Source: Paraburkholderia acidicola (lineage in GTDB: Bacteria; Pseudomonadota; Gammaproteobacteria; Burkholderiales; Burkholderiaceae). From it: 64,000 nt of DNA. The stretch spans positions 372,001 to 436,000 of the forward strand of contig NZ_MTZV01000004.1 in NCBI RefSeq assembly GCF_002362315.1, read 5' to 3'. The position numbers were made by a program, and so were the translations under genes. Below, piece after piece: positions 36,680 to 45,480 of the stretch; position 1 is the stretch's first letter, and each line of letters begins with the position of its first letter. The notes beneath the pieces are model-generated. The model ran no database searches and was not told the DNA's origin. It saw only the letters and a program-made list of their open reading frames with translations.

Positions 36680-37258
36680 AAGTGGGTGAAGTTAGGGTGG
36701 CGAGAATCGCGTTACTTTGGATTTCGTTCGCTTGAATTTGAATCTTGAACCGTGGCGAAAAAGCAGGAATTCAATAAAATATCCTTTATAAACAGCAGGA
36801 TAATCTACGCCCCACCCCTACCCGATGTCACTCACCGGAGCTGACACCAGCCCCTCGTGTGCGCGGCCCTAATCTGAAGAACGTCCCATGACCAGGGAAA
36901 TCCCTCGGTACGTGAAAAAACGGCAAATCTGACCGGGTCCTTCAGCAAATAGCAGCTTCGATCGTGTGGTGCCGTCATGGTTCTGGGACTATCGATAGCG
37001 GCCAGACGGCTCATTAGCGGGCGGGGACCCGAGTCATGGTCACGCCATCGGCAGGTTCACTATTTCGCAGTGCAGATCGATCTGACCTTCTCTGGTTCGC
37101 GCGCCTATCTGGAACGCATACTATTGCGCGTCAACGCTCGGAGACCCGGTTTCGTTAGAAAGGAGCACGGTAAGCAGCCTCACGGCTCGCCGGCATACCC
37201 CCGGGAATGGCAGTACATCGCCGCCCGCCTCGCATGTGCCCCCAAAGGAGAGAATCAT
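36680..37258. other. intergenic region between groS promoter and small exported protein gene
   Basis: About 580 bases. The frame open from 36977 continues into the next gene but its upstream part lacks a ribosome site. An AT-rich stretch at 36765-36802 has TATCCT/AGGATA arms (36780-36785, 36797-36802). No gene is seen. Confidence 0.4.
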
Positions 37259-37534
37259 ATGAAGCGCTTCGTCCTGAGTACCGCGGTTCTAGCAGCGACC
37301 TTGTGCAGTTTCTCGACGTTTGCCCAAACCGCACCGAAGAGCACCGGCGACAGACACCCCAACCTGCGTGTCGCGCAGGGCCTGGTCGCAGAAGCGAGTA
37401 CGCGAATCAATGATGCACAGAAGGCCAATGAATGGGACCTTGGCGGACACGCCGGAAAGGCACGTGCGCTGCTTGTCGAGGCTAGCGACGAACTCAAGAA
37501 AGCAACGGAAGCCGCGAACGCCCATCCGAACTGA
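37259..37534 (+). CDS. small exported protein of unknown function
   Basis: 91 residues from ATG at 37259, with a strong AAAGGAGA site 7 bases upstream. A signal peptide (MKRF, hydrophobic core, cleavage near TFAQ-TAPK at residue 22) predicts a periplasmic protein of about 69 residues. The mature part is helical and charged, with HPNLRVAQGLVAEASTRINDAQKAN and a second helix rich in Ala/Lys/Glu; a HxxK-type repetition (HAGKARALLVEASDELKKATEAAN) suggests a two-helix hairpin. I do not recognise the family. A hairpin follows the stop. Confidence 0.75.
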   Translation: MKRFVLSTAVLAATLCSFSTFAQTAPKSTGDRHPNLRVAQGLVAEASTRINDAQKANEWDLGGHAGKARALLVEASDELKKATEAANAHPN

Positions 37535-37563
37535 TCCCGCATAAGCGGACTTTCAAAGCACGG

Positions 37564-37602
37564 GAGCAAGGAGGCGGCGCTGGCCGCACTGCGTCCTTGC
37601 TC
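37564..37602 (+). terminator. hairpin after the small exported protein gene
   Basis: GAGCAAGGA (37564-37572) and TCCTTGCTC (37594-37602) are perfect 9-bp arms, with a GC-rich inner stem-like stretch. There is no T-run, so it is a weak terminator candidate; it is placed 30 bases after the stop and 55 bases before the allA stop. Confidence 0.45.
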
Positions 37603-37656
37603 TGCAGTGAAGCCGCGACAGGTATTGCCGAGCGAGATCGACTTACGCGCGGAGCA

Positions 37657-38154
37657 TCACCCGGCTTCCATCGCGAGTCGTAGCGGGACGGGAAGTTCGA
37701 TCTCGTCGCAGTTCGGTTGCGCCCCGCCACGATCCACGACTACGAAATCGCTGACGCGATCGAGCGCGAGCAGCGGGTGATGCCACACACCACGCGCATA
37801 GTTCACGCCCTGCCAGCCGTCGCTCACGAACGCACACATCCGTGCGGCGTCGAATTCGCCGGCGGGCGCCACCACGACGAGATAGCGCACATCGACAAGC
37901 GGGACGAATGCCTGGCTGCCGTGCGGGTGTCGCTCCATCATAGCGATCTCGATGGGCCACGCACGCGGTTGCGCGCGAAACAGGCTGATCAGCGGCCGGC
38001 CGCCGTCCGCGCATACGTCGACGTTCGCGAGATCGTGATAGCGCTCGGTCGTTCCGCCATTGATCGGAAAATGCCGCGCGCCTGCCAGTTCGATCACCTC
38101 GCCGAATGGTGCGAAAGCTTCGCGCGTCAGACGTTCTAGCCGTAATGTCTTCAT
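37657..38154 (-). CDS. allA: ureidoglycolate lyase
   Basis: 165 residues of the cupin-like AllA family: FAPFGEVIE at the N terminus, [20 protein letters not shown] and [10 protein letters not shown] carry the conserved substrate and metal residues. It cleaves ureidoglycolate to glyoxylate and urea, the final step of allantoin use. It follows the allantoicase gene after 12 bases, which makes the assignment secure. Confidence 0.94.
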   Translation of the reverse strand: MKTLRLERLTREAFAPFGEVIELAGARHFPINGGTTERYHDLANVDVCADGGRPLISLFRAQPRAWPIEIAMMERHPHGSQAFVPLVDVRYLVVVAPAGEFDAARMCAFVSDGWQGVNYARGVWHHPLLALDRVSDFVVVDRGGAQPNCDEIELPVPLRLAMEAG

Positions 38155-38166
38155 CGATGCGCGCCC

Positions 38167-39177
38167 TTAGCCGAGCTCACCCCACAGACGCAGCCGCGAC
38201 ACGCCGCCATCCGGAAAGATATTGAAGCGCACGTGCGTCACCGGTCCGAGCGCTGCGAGTTCCGCCGCGAACGTATGCGCGTGGTCCATCTGCAGTTTCT
38301 GTTCGGCGAGCAGCACCGGCCAGAACATCGCCTGCGTCACCAGCGACTCGTCCGTGCCGCCCACTACCGATGCCGCCTGCAACGAGCAGCGATCCGGAAA
38401 ATTGCCCTTGAAATGCGCAGTATCGACTTCGATCCGCCGGATCGTGCCCGGCCGCGCAAGCGCGACGATCGCCCAGTCGTTACCCGGCTCGCGGCGCCGC
38501 CGCGTTTCCCAACCGTCACCCATGTTGACGCCGCGCCCGGGCATCAGCATCTGCGACGCCGGCCCGAAATGCTGGTTGTTCGCAGCGACGAGATACGCAC
38601 CGTTCTCGACGGCGGCGAGATCCACGAGACTGCCGCGCTCGACGCTCTCCCATTCGCGTTTCGGTTGACCGTACACACGCAGACGCGCGAGCCCGCCATC
38701 CGGATACAGATTCACGCGCAGATGGGTAAAGGCACGCGCATCGTTCACTTCGACGTAGTGATGCTGATTGCCCTGCAGCGTCGTCGCGGGCACGATGACA
38801 TGCCACTGTACGTCCTCCGACGGCACGTCGTCGCCGGTATGGCACGCTTCGATTGATGCGGCGGGCGGGAAGTTGCCGGTGAAGTGGCTGGTATCCAGAT
38901 CGACGCCATGCACGATGCCCGGACGCGCGAGCCGGACCACGCAGTGGTCGTGTCCTGCGGTGCGCTTACGGCGCGTCTCCCAGCCGTCCATCCACTTGCC
39001 GTGTTCGTCGTACTTGCCGGGGATGAACACCGCGGGCTGCGGGTCCAGCATGCGCTCCTTCGGCGCGAAGAATTCATCGCTGGCAACGAGCGCCTTTGCA
39101 CCGAGCCGTGGGTCGGCGAGATTCATATAGCGGCGCGTGAAGGCCGGCGCGTTCGGATCAAGAGTGGAAGTTGCCAT
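38167..39177 (-). CDS. alc: allantoicase
   Basis: 336 residues made of two homologous jelly-roll repeats, about 30-185 and 195-336. The repeat signature GWETRRxR...(H/N)DxxxVxLARPG...DT(S/A)HFxGNFP occurs twice, and each repeat closes with an ARLRVYG/SRLRLWG strand. It hydrolyses allantoate to ureidoglycolate and urea. It lies between the carrier gene (61 bases upstream) and allA (12 bases downstream), forming a compact ureide-use operon. Confidence 0.97.
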   Translation of the reverse strand: MATSTLDPNAPAFTRRYMNLADPRLGAKALVASDEFFAPKERMLDPQPAVFIPGKYDEHGKWMDGWETRRKRTAGHDHCVVRLARPGIVHGVDLDTSHFTGNFPPAASIEACHTGDDVPSEDVQWHVIVPATTLQGNQHHYVEVNDARAFTHLRVNLYPDGGLARLRVYGQPKREWESVERGSLVDLAAVENGAYLVAANNQHFGPASQMLMPGRGVNMGDGWETRRRREPGNDWAIVALARPGTIRRIEVDTAHFKGNFPDRCSLQAASVVGGTDESLVTQAMFWPVLLAEQKLQMDHAHTFAAELAALGPVTHVRFNIFPDGGVSRLRLWGELG

Positions 39178-39238
39178 GATGGTGTCTATGGATGAGTGAA
39201 AGGGAGCGGGCGGTTCGTCCAGCCGTATTCAGCGAGCG

Positions 39239-40567
39239 TCAGAGCGCCGGAACGTGCCGGCCCGCAAGAGGTTCGTCGCCCGGTGTATCGCCGGCGGGCA
39301 CGTAGCGCAGTTCCGGGTCCTGGTTCAGTACGCGGCGCGCACGCACCGCATCGATGTCGTTCTCCCACACCGCGACGACGACGGTCGCGACGCAGTTGCC
39401 GATCAGGTTGGTCAGCGCGCGCGCAATCCCGACGAACCAGTCGACCGGCAGGATCAGGACGAGGCCGAGCACAGGGATCGCCGGAATCGCAGAGAGCGTC
39501 GCGGCAAGAATCACGATCGCCGAGCCGGGAATGCCATGCGCACCCTTCGACGTCACCAGCGATACCAGCACGACCACGATCAGATCGTGAATGGAAAGCG
39601 GCGTGTTGGTCGCCTGCGCGATGAAGATCACCGCGAGCGTCAGATAGATCGAGAAGCCGTCGAGATTGAACGAATAGCCGGTGGGAATGACGAGCCCAAC
39701 CGTCGAGTCTTTCACGCCCATCCATTCGAGCTTGCGCATGATCTGCGGCAGCACGGCATCGGATGAAGCCGTACCGAGGACGATCGACAGTTCCTCGCGC
39801 AGATAACGGATCAGTTTGAAGACGCTGAAACCCGCCATGCGCATCACGACGCCGAGCACCACCGCGACGAACACGATGCAGCTCGCGTAGAACACGATGA
39901 CCAGCATGCCGAGCTGCTTCAGCGACGCGACGCCGTATGTCCCCGTCGTGAACGCGATTGCACCGAGCACGCCGAGCGGCGCGAGCTTGATGATGAAACC
40001 CATCACGCGGAAAAACACCTGTGCCAGCTCGTCGATCAGATGATTGACACGCTGTGCCTTCGGACCGAGCAACGACAGCGCCGAGCCGAACAGCACGGAG
40101 AACACGAGAATCTGCAGGATGTCGCCTTTCGCGAACGCATCGATGGCAGTGTCGGGGATGATCTTCAGCAGAAAGGCCGCGGTGTCCTTCAGGCTCTTTG
40201 CGTTTTCGGTGTAAGTCGCGAGCGACGCGGCGTCGAGCGAATGCAGATCGACGTTCATGCCGGCACCCGGTCGCGTCGCGTACGCGAGCACGGCCCCGAT
40301 CAGCAGCGCGATCGTCGTCATCGCCTCGAAGTACACGACGGCCTTCAGACCGACCCGCCCCACTTTCTTCAGGTCACCGGCATGCGCGATTCCGCTCACC
40401 ACCACACAGAACACGATCGGACCGATCACCATCTTGATGAGCTTCAGAAACCCGTCGCCGAGCGGCCGCAGCGATTGCGCGAAGTGAGGAAACAGCGCGC
40501 CGATTACGATCCCTGCGACAAGCGCGATCACCACCCGGCCAAACAGCGAATTGAAAAACTTCAACAC
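39239..40567 (-). CDS. DAACS-family dicarboxylate/proton symporter in the ureide operon
   Basis: 442 residues from GTG at 40567, preferred because GGGAGAAGG sits just upstream and the result aligns with DctA starts (...FxSLxxxV); an ATG at 40600 would add 11 residues but has an operator in place of its ribosome site. GLTPh-like fold: about eight helices plus hairpins, with PLGDGFLKLIKM, the IPTGYSFNLDG hairpin and a substrate site near NLIGNCVATVVVA. DctA carries C4-dicarboxylates. Being first in an operon with alc and allA, it may carry allantoate, ureidoglycolate or a related acid instead. Substrate is inferred. Confidence 0.82.
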   Translation of the reverse strand: MLKFFNSLFGRVVIALVAGIVIGALFPHFAQSLRPLGDGFLKLIKMVIGPIVFCVVVSGIAHAGDLKKVGRVGLKAVVYFEAMTTIALLIGAVLAYATRPGAGMNVDLHSLDAASLATYTENAKSLKDTAAFLLKIIPDTAIDAFAKGDILQILVFSVLFGSALSLLGPKAQRVNHLIDELAQVFFRVMGFIIKLAPLGVLGAIAFTTGTYGVASLKQLGMLVIVFYASCIVFVAVVLGVVMRMAGFSVFKLIRYLREELSIVLGTASSDAVLPQIMRKLEWMGVKDSTVGLVIPTGYSFNLDGFSIYLTLAVIFIAQATNTPLSIHDLIVVVLVSLVTSKGAHGIPGSAIVILAATLSAIPAIPVLGLVLILPVDWFVGIARALTNLIGNCVATVVVAVWENDIDAVRARRVLNQDPELRYVPAGDTPGDEPLAGRHVPAL

Positions 40568-40601
40568 GGCCTTCTCCCGGTTTCGGATCCATCTGTTCAT
40601 A

Positions 40602-40614
40602 CTGGTCTGACCAG
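40602..40614. promoter_or_regulatory. GntR operator at the carrier gene
   Basis: CTGGTCTGACCAG is a palindrome with TGGT-N3-ACCA core, the pattern bound by FadR-subfamily GntR regulators. It lies 35-47 bases upstream of the preferred carrier start and differs in one central base from the site at 40751. Confidence 0.8.
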
Positions 40615-40750
40615 ACCCGTTATGCTGGATAGTAGAAAGCCGATATAGTCGAGTCAAGGATGAAAATCACCGTGTTTACCCAGGGTATTTCGTGCGGCAA
40701 GTCTTTTTGCGGCGATGCGGAACGGGCTGTGGGAAATGCGCACTACAATA

Positions 40751-40763
40751 CTGGTCAGACCAG
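40751..40763. promoter_or_regulatory. GntR operator at the regulator gene
   Basis: CTGGTCAGACCAG, 15 bases ahead of the preferred gntR start. With the site at 40602 it forms a pair spaced 149 bases centre to centre across the divergent promoter region, which would allow joint control of both genes and possibly looping. Confidence 0.8.
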
Positions 40764-40777
40764 AAAAAACCATCGAG

Positions 40778-41473
40778 ATGATGAGAAACGTCCCGCATAC
40801 CGTGACTGACACCGCCGTCGCGAGGATCCGAGAACGGATCGAGGCCGGCGTGTATCCGGTCGACAGCCTGTTGCCTGCGCAACGCCAGTTGTCCGAGGAA
40901 CTGGAGATCAGTCGAGCATCGTTACGCGAGGCGCTGACAGCGCTCGAGGCGCTCGGGCTGCTGACAATCCGGCCCGGCAAAGGGGTGTACGTGCAAAGCA
41001 CGCAGGTGTCGAACGCGCACACATGGCGTTTCGCACAGCAGTCGTCGCCGCCGGACACCTATCAGATGCGCTTTGCGCTCGAAGGCTTCGCCGCGCGTAT
41101 GGCGGCACTCGCGATCAGCGACGCCGACATCGAATGGCTCGAAGAGAACCTCGCTGCGCTACAGGTTGCACTGTCGAACAACGAGCTCGACGAAGCAGCC
41201 CAGCTCGATTTCGACTTCCACATGCGCATCGTCGCGATTGCCGGTAACGCCTCTATCGAATCGATTCTGCGCAGCAGCGCCGACATCATGAAGGAAAGCC
41301 AGCGCATGCCGTTCTACCGGCGCGAACTCGTACTCTCGACGTTCCACGAGCATCGCGAGATTCTGGACACGCTCAAGGCCCGCGACGGCGCGGCAGCGGG
41401 TCAGGCGATCGAGACACATATCAAGAATGCGGCGCAGCGCGCAGGCGTGTATTTTCCGACGCCGCAAGCGTAG
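40778..41473 (+). CDS. GntR-family regulator, FadR subfamily (FCD domain)
   Basis: 231 residues from ATG at 40778; an earlier in-frame start at 40715 would put the operator inside the coding sequence. N-terminal winged helix with LPAQRQLSEELEISRASLREALTALEALGLLTIRPGKGVYV, followed by an all-helical FCD domain (about 80-215) whose FDFHMRI and EHREIL helices supply the metal-binding Asp and His residues. It is divergent from the ureide operon and is flanked by two matching operators, so it probably represses carrier-alc-allA and itself, with a ureide or small acid as inducer. A hairpin terminator follows. Confidence 0.9.
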   Translation: MMRNVPHTVTDTAVARIRERIEAGVYPVDSLLPAQRQLSEELEISRASLREALTALEALGLLTIRPGKGVYVQSTQVSNAHTWRFAQQSSPPDTYQMRFALEGFAARMAALAISDADIEWLEENLAALQVALSNNELDEAAQLDFDFHMRIVAIAGNASIESILRSSADIMKESQRMPFYRRELVLSTFHEHREILDTLKARDGAAAGQAIETHIKNAAQRAGVYFPTPQA

Positions 41474-41492
41474 CTTTGACGAAAGTGGGAGC

Positions 41493-41518
41493 AGGCAGAA
41501 TGCGAATTTCTGCCTTTA
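41493..41518 (+). terminator. rho-independent-like terminator after gntR
   Basis: AGGCAGAA (41493-41500) and TTCTGCCT (41508-41515) form a perfect 8-bp stem with a 7-base loop, followed by only a short TT run. It starts 20 bases after the gntR stop. Confidence 0.65.
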
Positions 41519-41639
41519 GTGCCCAGGTTATATAGCGTTGCCGAGTTATCCGCGAGGACCAGAACCGATGTCGTTTCTGGGTTTTCACGCCACCTTATCT
41601 TTGTGGCGACGACTGTGGGATGTCGTGGCGTACCGCTCG

Positions 41640-41870
41640 CTACGCGCTCCCCGCCTTGTGAAGCGCATCACCAATCTGCCGCAGCGCTTCGATAAGCGAG
41701 TCGACTTCCGTGGTTTGCGCAATCTGCTGGGTTGCCACGCCATAGCCGTAGCCCGTCTCCAGATGTTTGACCAGCTCTGAAACGGGCAAGACTCCGTTGC
41801 AGTCAAGCGCCTTTGCCAGGGCGAGATAACCCCACATTACTGCCATCACTTCACCGGATCGATCGTCCAT
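41640..41870 (-). CDS. small hypothetical protein downstream of gspD
   Basis: 76 residues from an ATG with AAAGGAAA about 7 bases upstream. It looks like a folded, helical soluble protein (MWGYLALAKALDCNGVLPVSELVKHLETGY..., IEALRQIGDALHKAG), with no signal peptide. I do not recognise the family. It starts 49 bases after gspD stops and shares its strand, and converges with gntR. Overlapping frames on both strands are worse candidates because they lack a ribosome site. Confidence 0.6.
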   Translation of the reverse strand: MDDRSGEVMAVMWGYLALAKALDCNGVLPVSELVKHLETGYGYGVATQQIAQTTEVDSLIEALRQIGDALHKAGSA

Positions 41871-41919
41871 GGGGCGTTTCCTTTATCTTGCGGGCATGAC
41901 TAAATAGTTGGCAAACCAG

Positions 41920-44202
41920 TCAAGGATGGTCACCCGGTGATTCGATCTTCGAACTGACGCCGCTCGCCGAAGCAGGTGCGGGCGCCGCTGCCTTTGGCGC
42001 CATCTGCTGACGACGCATCTGGTCCAGATTGAACAGATTCATGGCGGGCGAACCGCCCTCGGCAGGGCCGAGCGGCATCGGCGGAACGACGGGATCGTCC
42101 GTGTCCTTGATCAGGTTGTTGTCCGACTTGTACGCGCCCTGCACACCCTGGATGTAGTCGTAGCGGTTCTGCGTCACGGCTCGCGCAGTCGCGCGGTCGT
42201 TGATGATCACAGGACGCAGGAACACCAGCAGATTGGTCTTCGAGCGGGTCTTCGATTCCGAGCGGAACAGCTGGCCGATCCACGGAATGTCGCCGAGCAG
42301 CGGCACCTTGCTGTTGCTGACCGCGTAGCTGTCCTGCATCAGGCCACCGAGCACAATGATTTCGCCATCGTCAGCGAGCACCGTCGATTGAATCGAACGC
42401 TTGTTGAACGTCGGACCGTTCGGATTGGTCGTCGCGTCGGTCGTGCCACTTACGACCGACGAGTCTTCAGTGGCAAGCTGCAACTTGAGGATCCCGCCGT
42501 CGGTGATCTGCGGTTTGATATCCAGCGTCAGGCCAACGTCCACGCGATCGACCGTGTTGAACGCCGAGGCCGTGCTACCGCTGGTGAGATTCGAATACGA
42601 CCCGGTGGTGATCGGCACATTCTGGCCCACCACAATCTTGGCTTCTTCGTTGTCGAGTGTGACGAGGTTAGGTGTGGACAGCACATTGACGTCGCTGGAC
42701 TGGGACAATGCCTGCAACAACGCGCCCAGCCCCTGGACACCGAGAAAGTTGTGCACCCAACCGATGTTGAGCCCCTGAGACAGGCTCCCCAACGACGACG
42801 CAAGACCCCCGGTGGTCGCCGTCGCCGCCGCCGACGTCAGATTGATGATGCTGTTGGTGCCGCTCGCCGCGAGGTTAGTGCCGGCAACGAGCGAGTTGTT
42901 GCCGATCTGCCACTGGATCCCGAGATCGGCATTGTTGTTCGCTGCCAGTTCGACGATCAACGCTTCGACGTAGACCTGTGCACGCCGCGCATCGAGCTGG
43001 TCGATCACTGCGCGCAGGTTGCGATACACCGCGTCCGGCGCCGTGATGATCAGCGAGTTGGTCGCCGCATCGGCCTGAATCATGCCGCCCTGCTGATTGT
43101 CGTCACCCTTGTCCTTGTCGCCGCCCAGCAGCCCCGCTGCGGCGGTGCCACCGCCGGTGGTCGAACCCGACGAGCCGCTTGATGTCGACGACGAGCTACC
43201 CAACCCCGACGGCAGCGGCGGCGTGCCTGACGTCCCTGTCGAGAAACTGCCGCCGCCCGACGACGAGTTGCCGTTCTGGTTAAACGAGTTCGCATCGTTG
43301 GAGCTGGCCGACGAACCGCTGTCGCCGCCTTTGCCCAGCATGCCGTGCAACGTCTTCGCGAGCTTTACCGCATCGGCATTGCGCAATGGCACGACGTGGA
43401 TGTTGCCGGGTTGCGCAGTCGGCGCATCGAGTTTCTTCGCGAGCTGCTCCGCTGCATTGAGTCGCACCGCGTTCGATGCGCGCAGCAGCAGCGAGTTAGT
43501 GCGAGGATCGGCGGTAACGGAGACCTTCAACGTCGTATCCGTACTACCGATCGCACCCGGATCGAGCATCTTCGACAGCGACTGTGCGGTGTCGAGTGCG
43601 TTCGCGTTACGCAACGGCACAACGGCCACCTGCTGACCCGCCGCCATATCGATACCCGCGATGATCTGCGCGATACGCCGCACGTTATCCGCATAGTCGG
43701 TCACGACGAGCGTGTTGTTCGCGGGGTACGCGGCCACCGTGTTGTTCGGCGAGATGAGTGGACGCAGTACCGGCAACAGATTGTTGGCCGATTCGTTCTT
43801 GAGCTGGAACACCTGCGTGATCACCTGGTCGCCACGCGCGGCAGGTGCATTGCCGACATACGTCGGTACACCCTGCAGCTTCGCATCGGCTTCCGGCAGC
43901 ACCTTCAATACACCGTGATCCTGGACCATCGAGAACCCTTGCATCCGCAACGCAGATTGCAATGTCTTGAGCGCCTGATCTTCGGGCACCGGGTTCTCCG
44001 AAACGAGATTGATTTGCCCCTTCACGCGCGGATCGACAATGATCGTTTTGCCAGTCGCTGCGCCAATTGCTTTCGCTACCTGATCAATCTCGGCATTGAC
44101 GAAATTGAGTGTCACCTGAGCATGTCCGCTTTGTGCGGTAATCAGACCGGCCACCAGCAGCACCGAGGAAAGGCTGCTCAATATCTTACGATTTCTTCTC
44201 AT
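41920..44202 (-). CDS. gspD: type II secretion system secretin
   Basis: 760 residues. Signal peptide 1-28 (cleavage after GHA), then N0 (TLNFVNAEIDQVAKAIG...), three KH-like N1-N3 domains with repeated VVPLRNA(N/D)A, and the secretin barrel with VEALIVELA, LSTPNLVTLDNEEAKIVVGQNVP and VPLLGDIPWIGQLFR. A Gly/Ser/Thr-rich insertion (about 300-372) lies within N3, as in other Burkholderia GspD proteins. It forms the outer-membrane channel for folded exoproteins. Neither side carries gspE, gspF or the pseudopilins, so within this window it stands alone. Confidence 0.95.
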   Translation of the reverse strand: MRRNRKILSSLSSVLLVAGLITAQSGHAQVTLNFVNAEIDQVAKAIGAATGKTIIVDPRVKGQINLVSENPVPEDQALKTLQSALRMQGFSMVQDHGVLKVLPEADAKLQGVPTYVGNAPAARGDQVITQVFQLKNESANNLLPVLRPLISPNNTVAAYPANNTLVVTDYADNVRRIAQIIAGIDMAAGQQVAVVPLRNANALDTAQSLSKMLDPGAIGSTDTTLKVSVTADPRTNSLLLRASNAVRLNAAEQLAKKLDAPTAQPGNIHVVPLRNADAVKLAKTLHGMLGKGGDSGSSASSNDANSFNQNGNSSSGGGSFSTGTSGTPPLPSGLGSSSSTSSGSSGSTTGGGTAAAGLLGGDKDKGDDNQQGGMIQADAATNSLIITAPDAVYRNLRAVIDQLDARRAQVYVEALIVELAANNNADLGIQWQIGNNSLVAGTNLAASGTNSIINLTSAAATATTGGLASSLGSLSQGLNIGWVHNFLGVQGLGALLQALSQSSDVNVLSTPNLVTLDNEEAKIVVGQNVPITTGSYSNLTSGSTASAFNTVDRVDVGLTLDIKPQITDGGILKLQLATEDSSVVSGTTDATTNPNGPTFNKRSIQSTVLADDGEIIVLGGLMQDSYAVSNSKVPLLGDIPWIGQLFRSESKTRSKTNLLVFLRPVIINDRATARAVTQNRYDYIQGVQGAYKSDNNLIKDTDDPVVPPMPLGPAEGGSPAMNLFNLDQMRRQQMAPKAAAPAPASASGVSSKIESPGDHP

Positions 44203-44278
44203 GGGTGTAATGTCGATGCCTGCAATGACGCTTCAAGATGTCATATGTTGTTCATCCCCCGACGATTTAAAATCCTTA

Positions 44279-44318
44279 ACAGTAATTACACGTTTATTAG
44301 TTCTACTGTAATTGCTGT
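44279..44318. promoter_or_regulatory. inverted repeat upstream of gspD
   Basis: ACAGTAATTACA (44279-44290) and TGTAATTGCTGT (44307-44318) match as inverted repeats at 11 of 12 positions, with a 16-base AT-rich spacer. It lies about 75-115 bases ahead of the gspD ATG in an unusually AT-rich gap. It looks like an operator or a pair of half sites; the binder is unknown. Confidence 0.5.
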
Positions 44319-44548
44319 GTATATAAATTTTGCATGTGCCCGACGCCAAGTCAATTGATTCAATCGAATGGGTAATATCTTGGAATAACTGGTCGTTTTA
44401 CGAGCAGGCAGGGAGGTCCCACGCCTCACATTCGAGCGTAGGTTGATCGTCAGTTATGAAACGATTCGGCGCTGGTGCGATAGGCTCGGCGCCGTTCGCG
44501 AGCGCCGCACACGTGGGGGTGATGGGGCATAGCCAACTAGAATGCGCC

Positions 44549-45382
44549 ATGGCCTTACTCCTCAGCCTGCTGGCAGGCATCCTGTTTGTCACGATCGCGC
44601 TCGCTCTGCCTGGTCTGAGGCAATGGCGCGCGGCGAGACTGCTGCGTGCCCAGCAGCGGGCCTATAACAGGCAATTTCTGGCGACCCTGCCGCCCGAACG
44701 CATGGCGCGACACAAAGCGCACCTGGAGGCGCAGAAAAAAGCGGATCGCGCAGGCAACCGAGCGCTGCAGCTCATCTATTTACTCCAGGGCGCTGCTTGC
44801 CTCGGTTACTTCTACGTCTTCTTCTGGCTCGACGATCTCGCGGCACGTCTCATCACCTCTCGTGCCCAGGAACTCCGCATCATGCGCATTTCGTTGCTGG
44901 AGTGCGCCCTCATGTTGCTGGCCGGAATCCTCTGGCTCCAGCTCAAGAATCGCAAACCGCGCTCTTTCGTGGATCGCCTGAAACGTATCGGCATCGACTG
45001 CTTCGGGATGCTGCCAGTGATCTTCTTCACCGGGGTTCCGCTCTATTCCGCGACGTGCGTCGTCCTTTTCCATGTCGCCACAAAACCTGAGACCATTGCC
45101 GGCACCGTGACTCGCGCCGGGCTGCGTCACGTCGGCAAAGTCACCAACGCTTACTACGCCGACATCGCCCCGCTAGATGGAAGCGACGAAGTCACCGCTA
45201 GATCCTACCGGTCGATCCACTCGTGGCTCACCGGCTATACGGTCCTTGTCAACCGCGAGTGCGCCATTCAGGACCTTCCCGTAGGGCTCCCGGTCGTTCT
45301 CCACGGCCGTCGTTCCGAGTTCGGGTTCGCTCTCGACGAAATCACCTCCACCGCGTCTTGCAGTCACGGTGGAGGAACATGA
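44549..45382 (+). CDS. inner-membrane protein of unknown function
   Basis: 277 residues from ATG at 44549, at the start of the first hydrophobic helix; the frame reaches back to 44456 but the added residues are non-hydrophobic, and no start has a good ribosome site. Four predicted membrane helices (near residues 2-20, 74-95, 110-132 and 150-175), with a cytoplasmic Arg/Lys-rich helix after the first, then a C-terminal soluble beta domain of about 90 residues. No known motif found. It is divergent from gspD, but nothing links it to secretion. Confidence 0.55.
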   Translation: MALLLSLLAGILFVTIALALPGLRQWRAARLLRAQQRAYNRQFLATLPPERMARHKAHLEAQKKADRAGNRALQLIYLLQGAACLGYFYVFFWLDDLAARLITSRAQELRIMRISLLECALMLLAGILWLQLKNRKPRSFVDRLKRIGIDCFGMLPVIFFTGVPLYSATCVVLFHVATKPETIAGTVTRAGLRHVGKVTNAYYADIAPLDGSDEVTARSYRSIHSWLTGYTVLVNRECAIQDLPVGLPVVLHGRRSEFGFALDEITSTASCSHGGGT

Positions 45383-45480
45383 CAGGGAGCAGGTACAGGT
45401 TCGCTTGACAATGCGGTGCGGTGAAGCGTACCAGCATCAATTGGCAACTACATTCAAATATGCCGTCGACACCGCGATAG

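Noticed and set aside
43345..44358. 337-codon plus-strand frame opposite gspD
   Set aside because: Shadow of the secretin gene, with His/Arg-rich composition.
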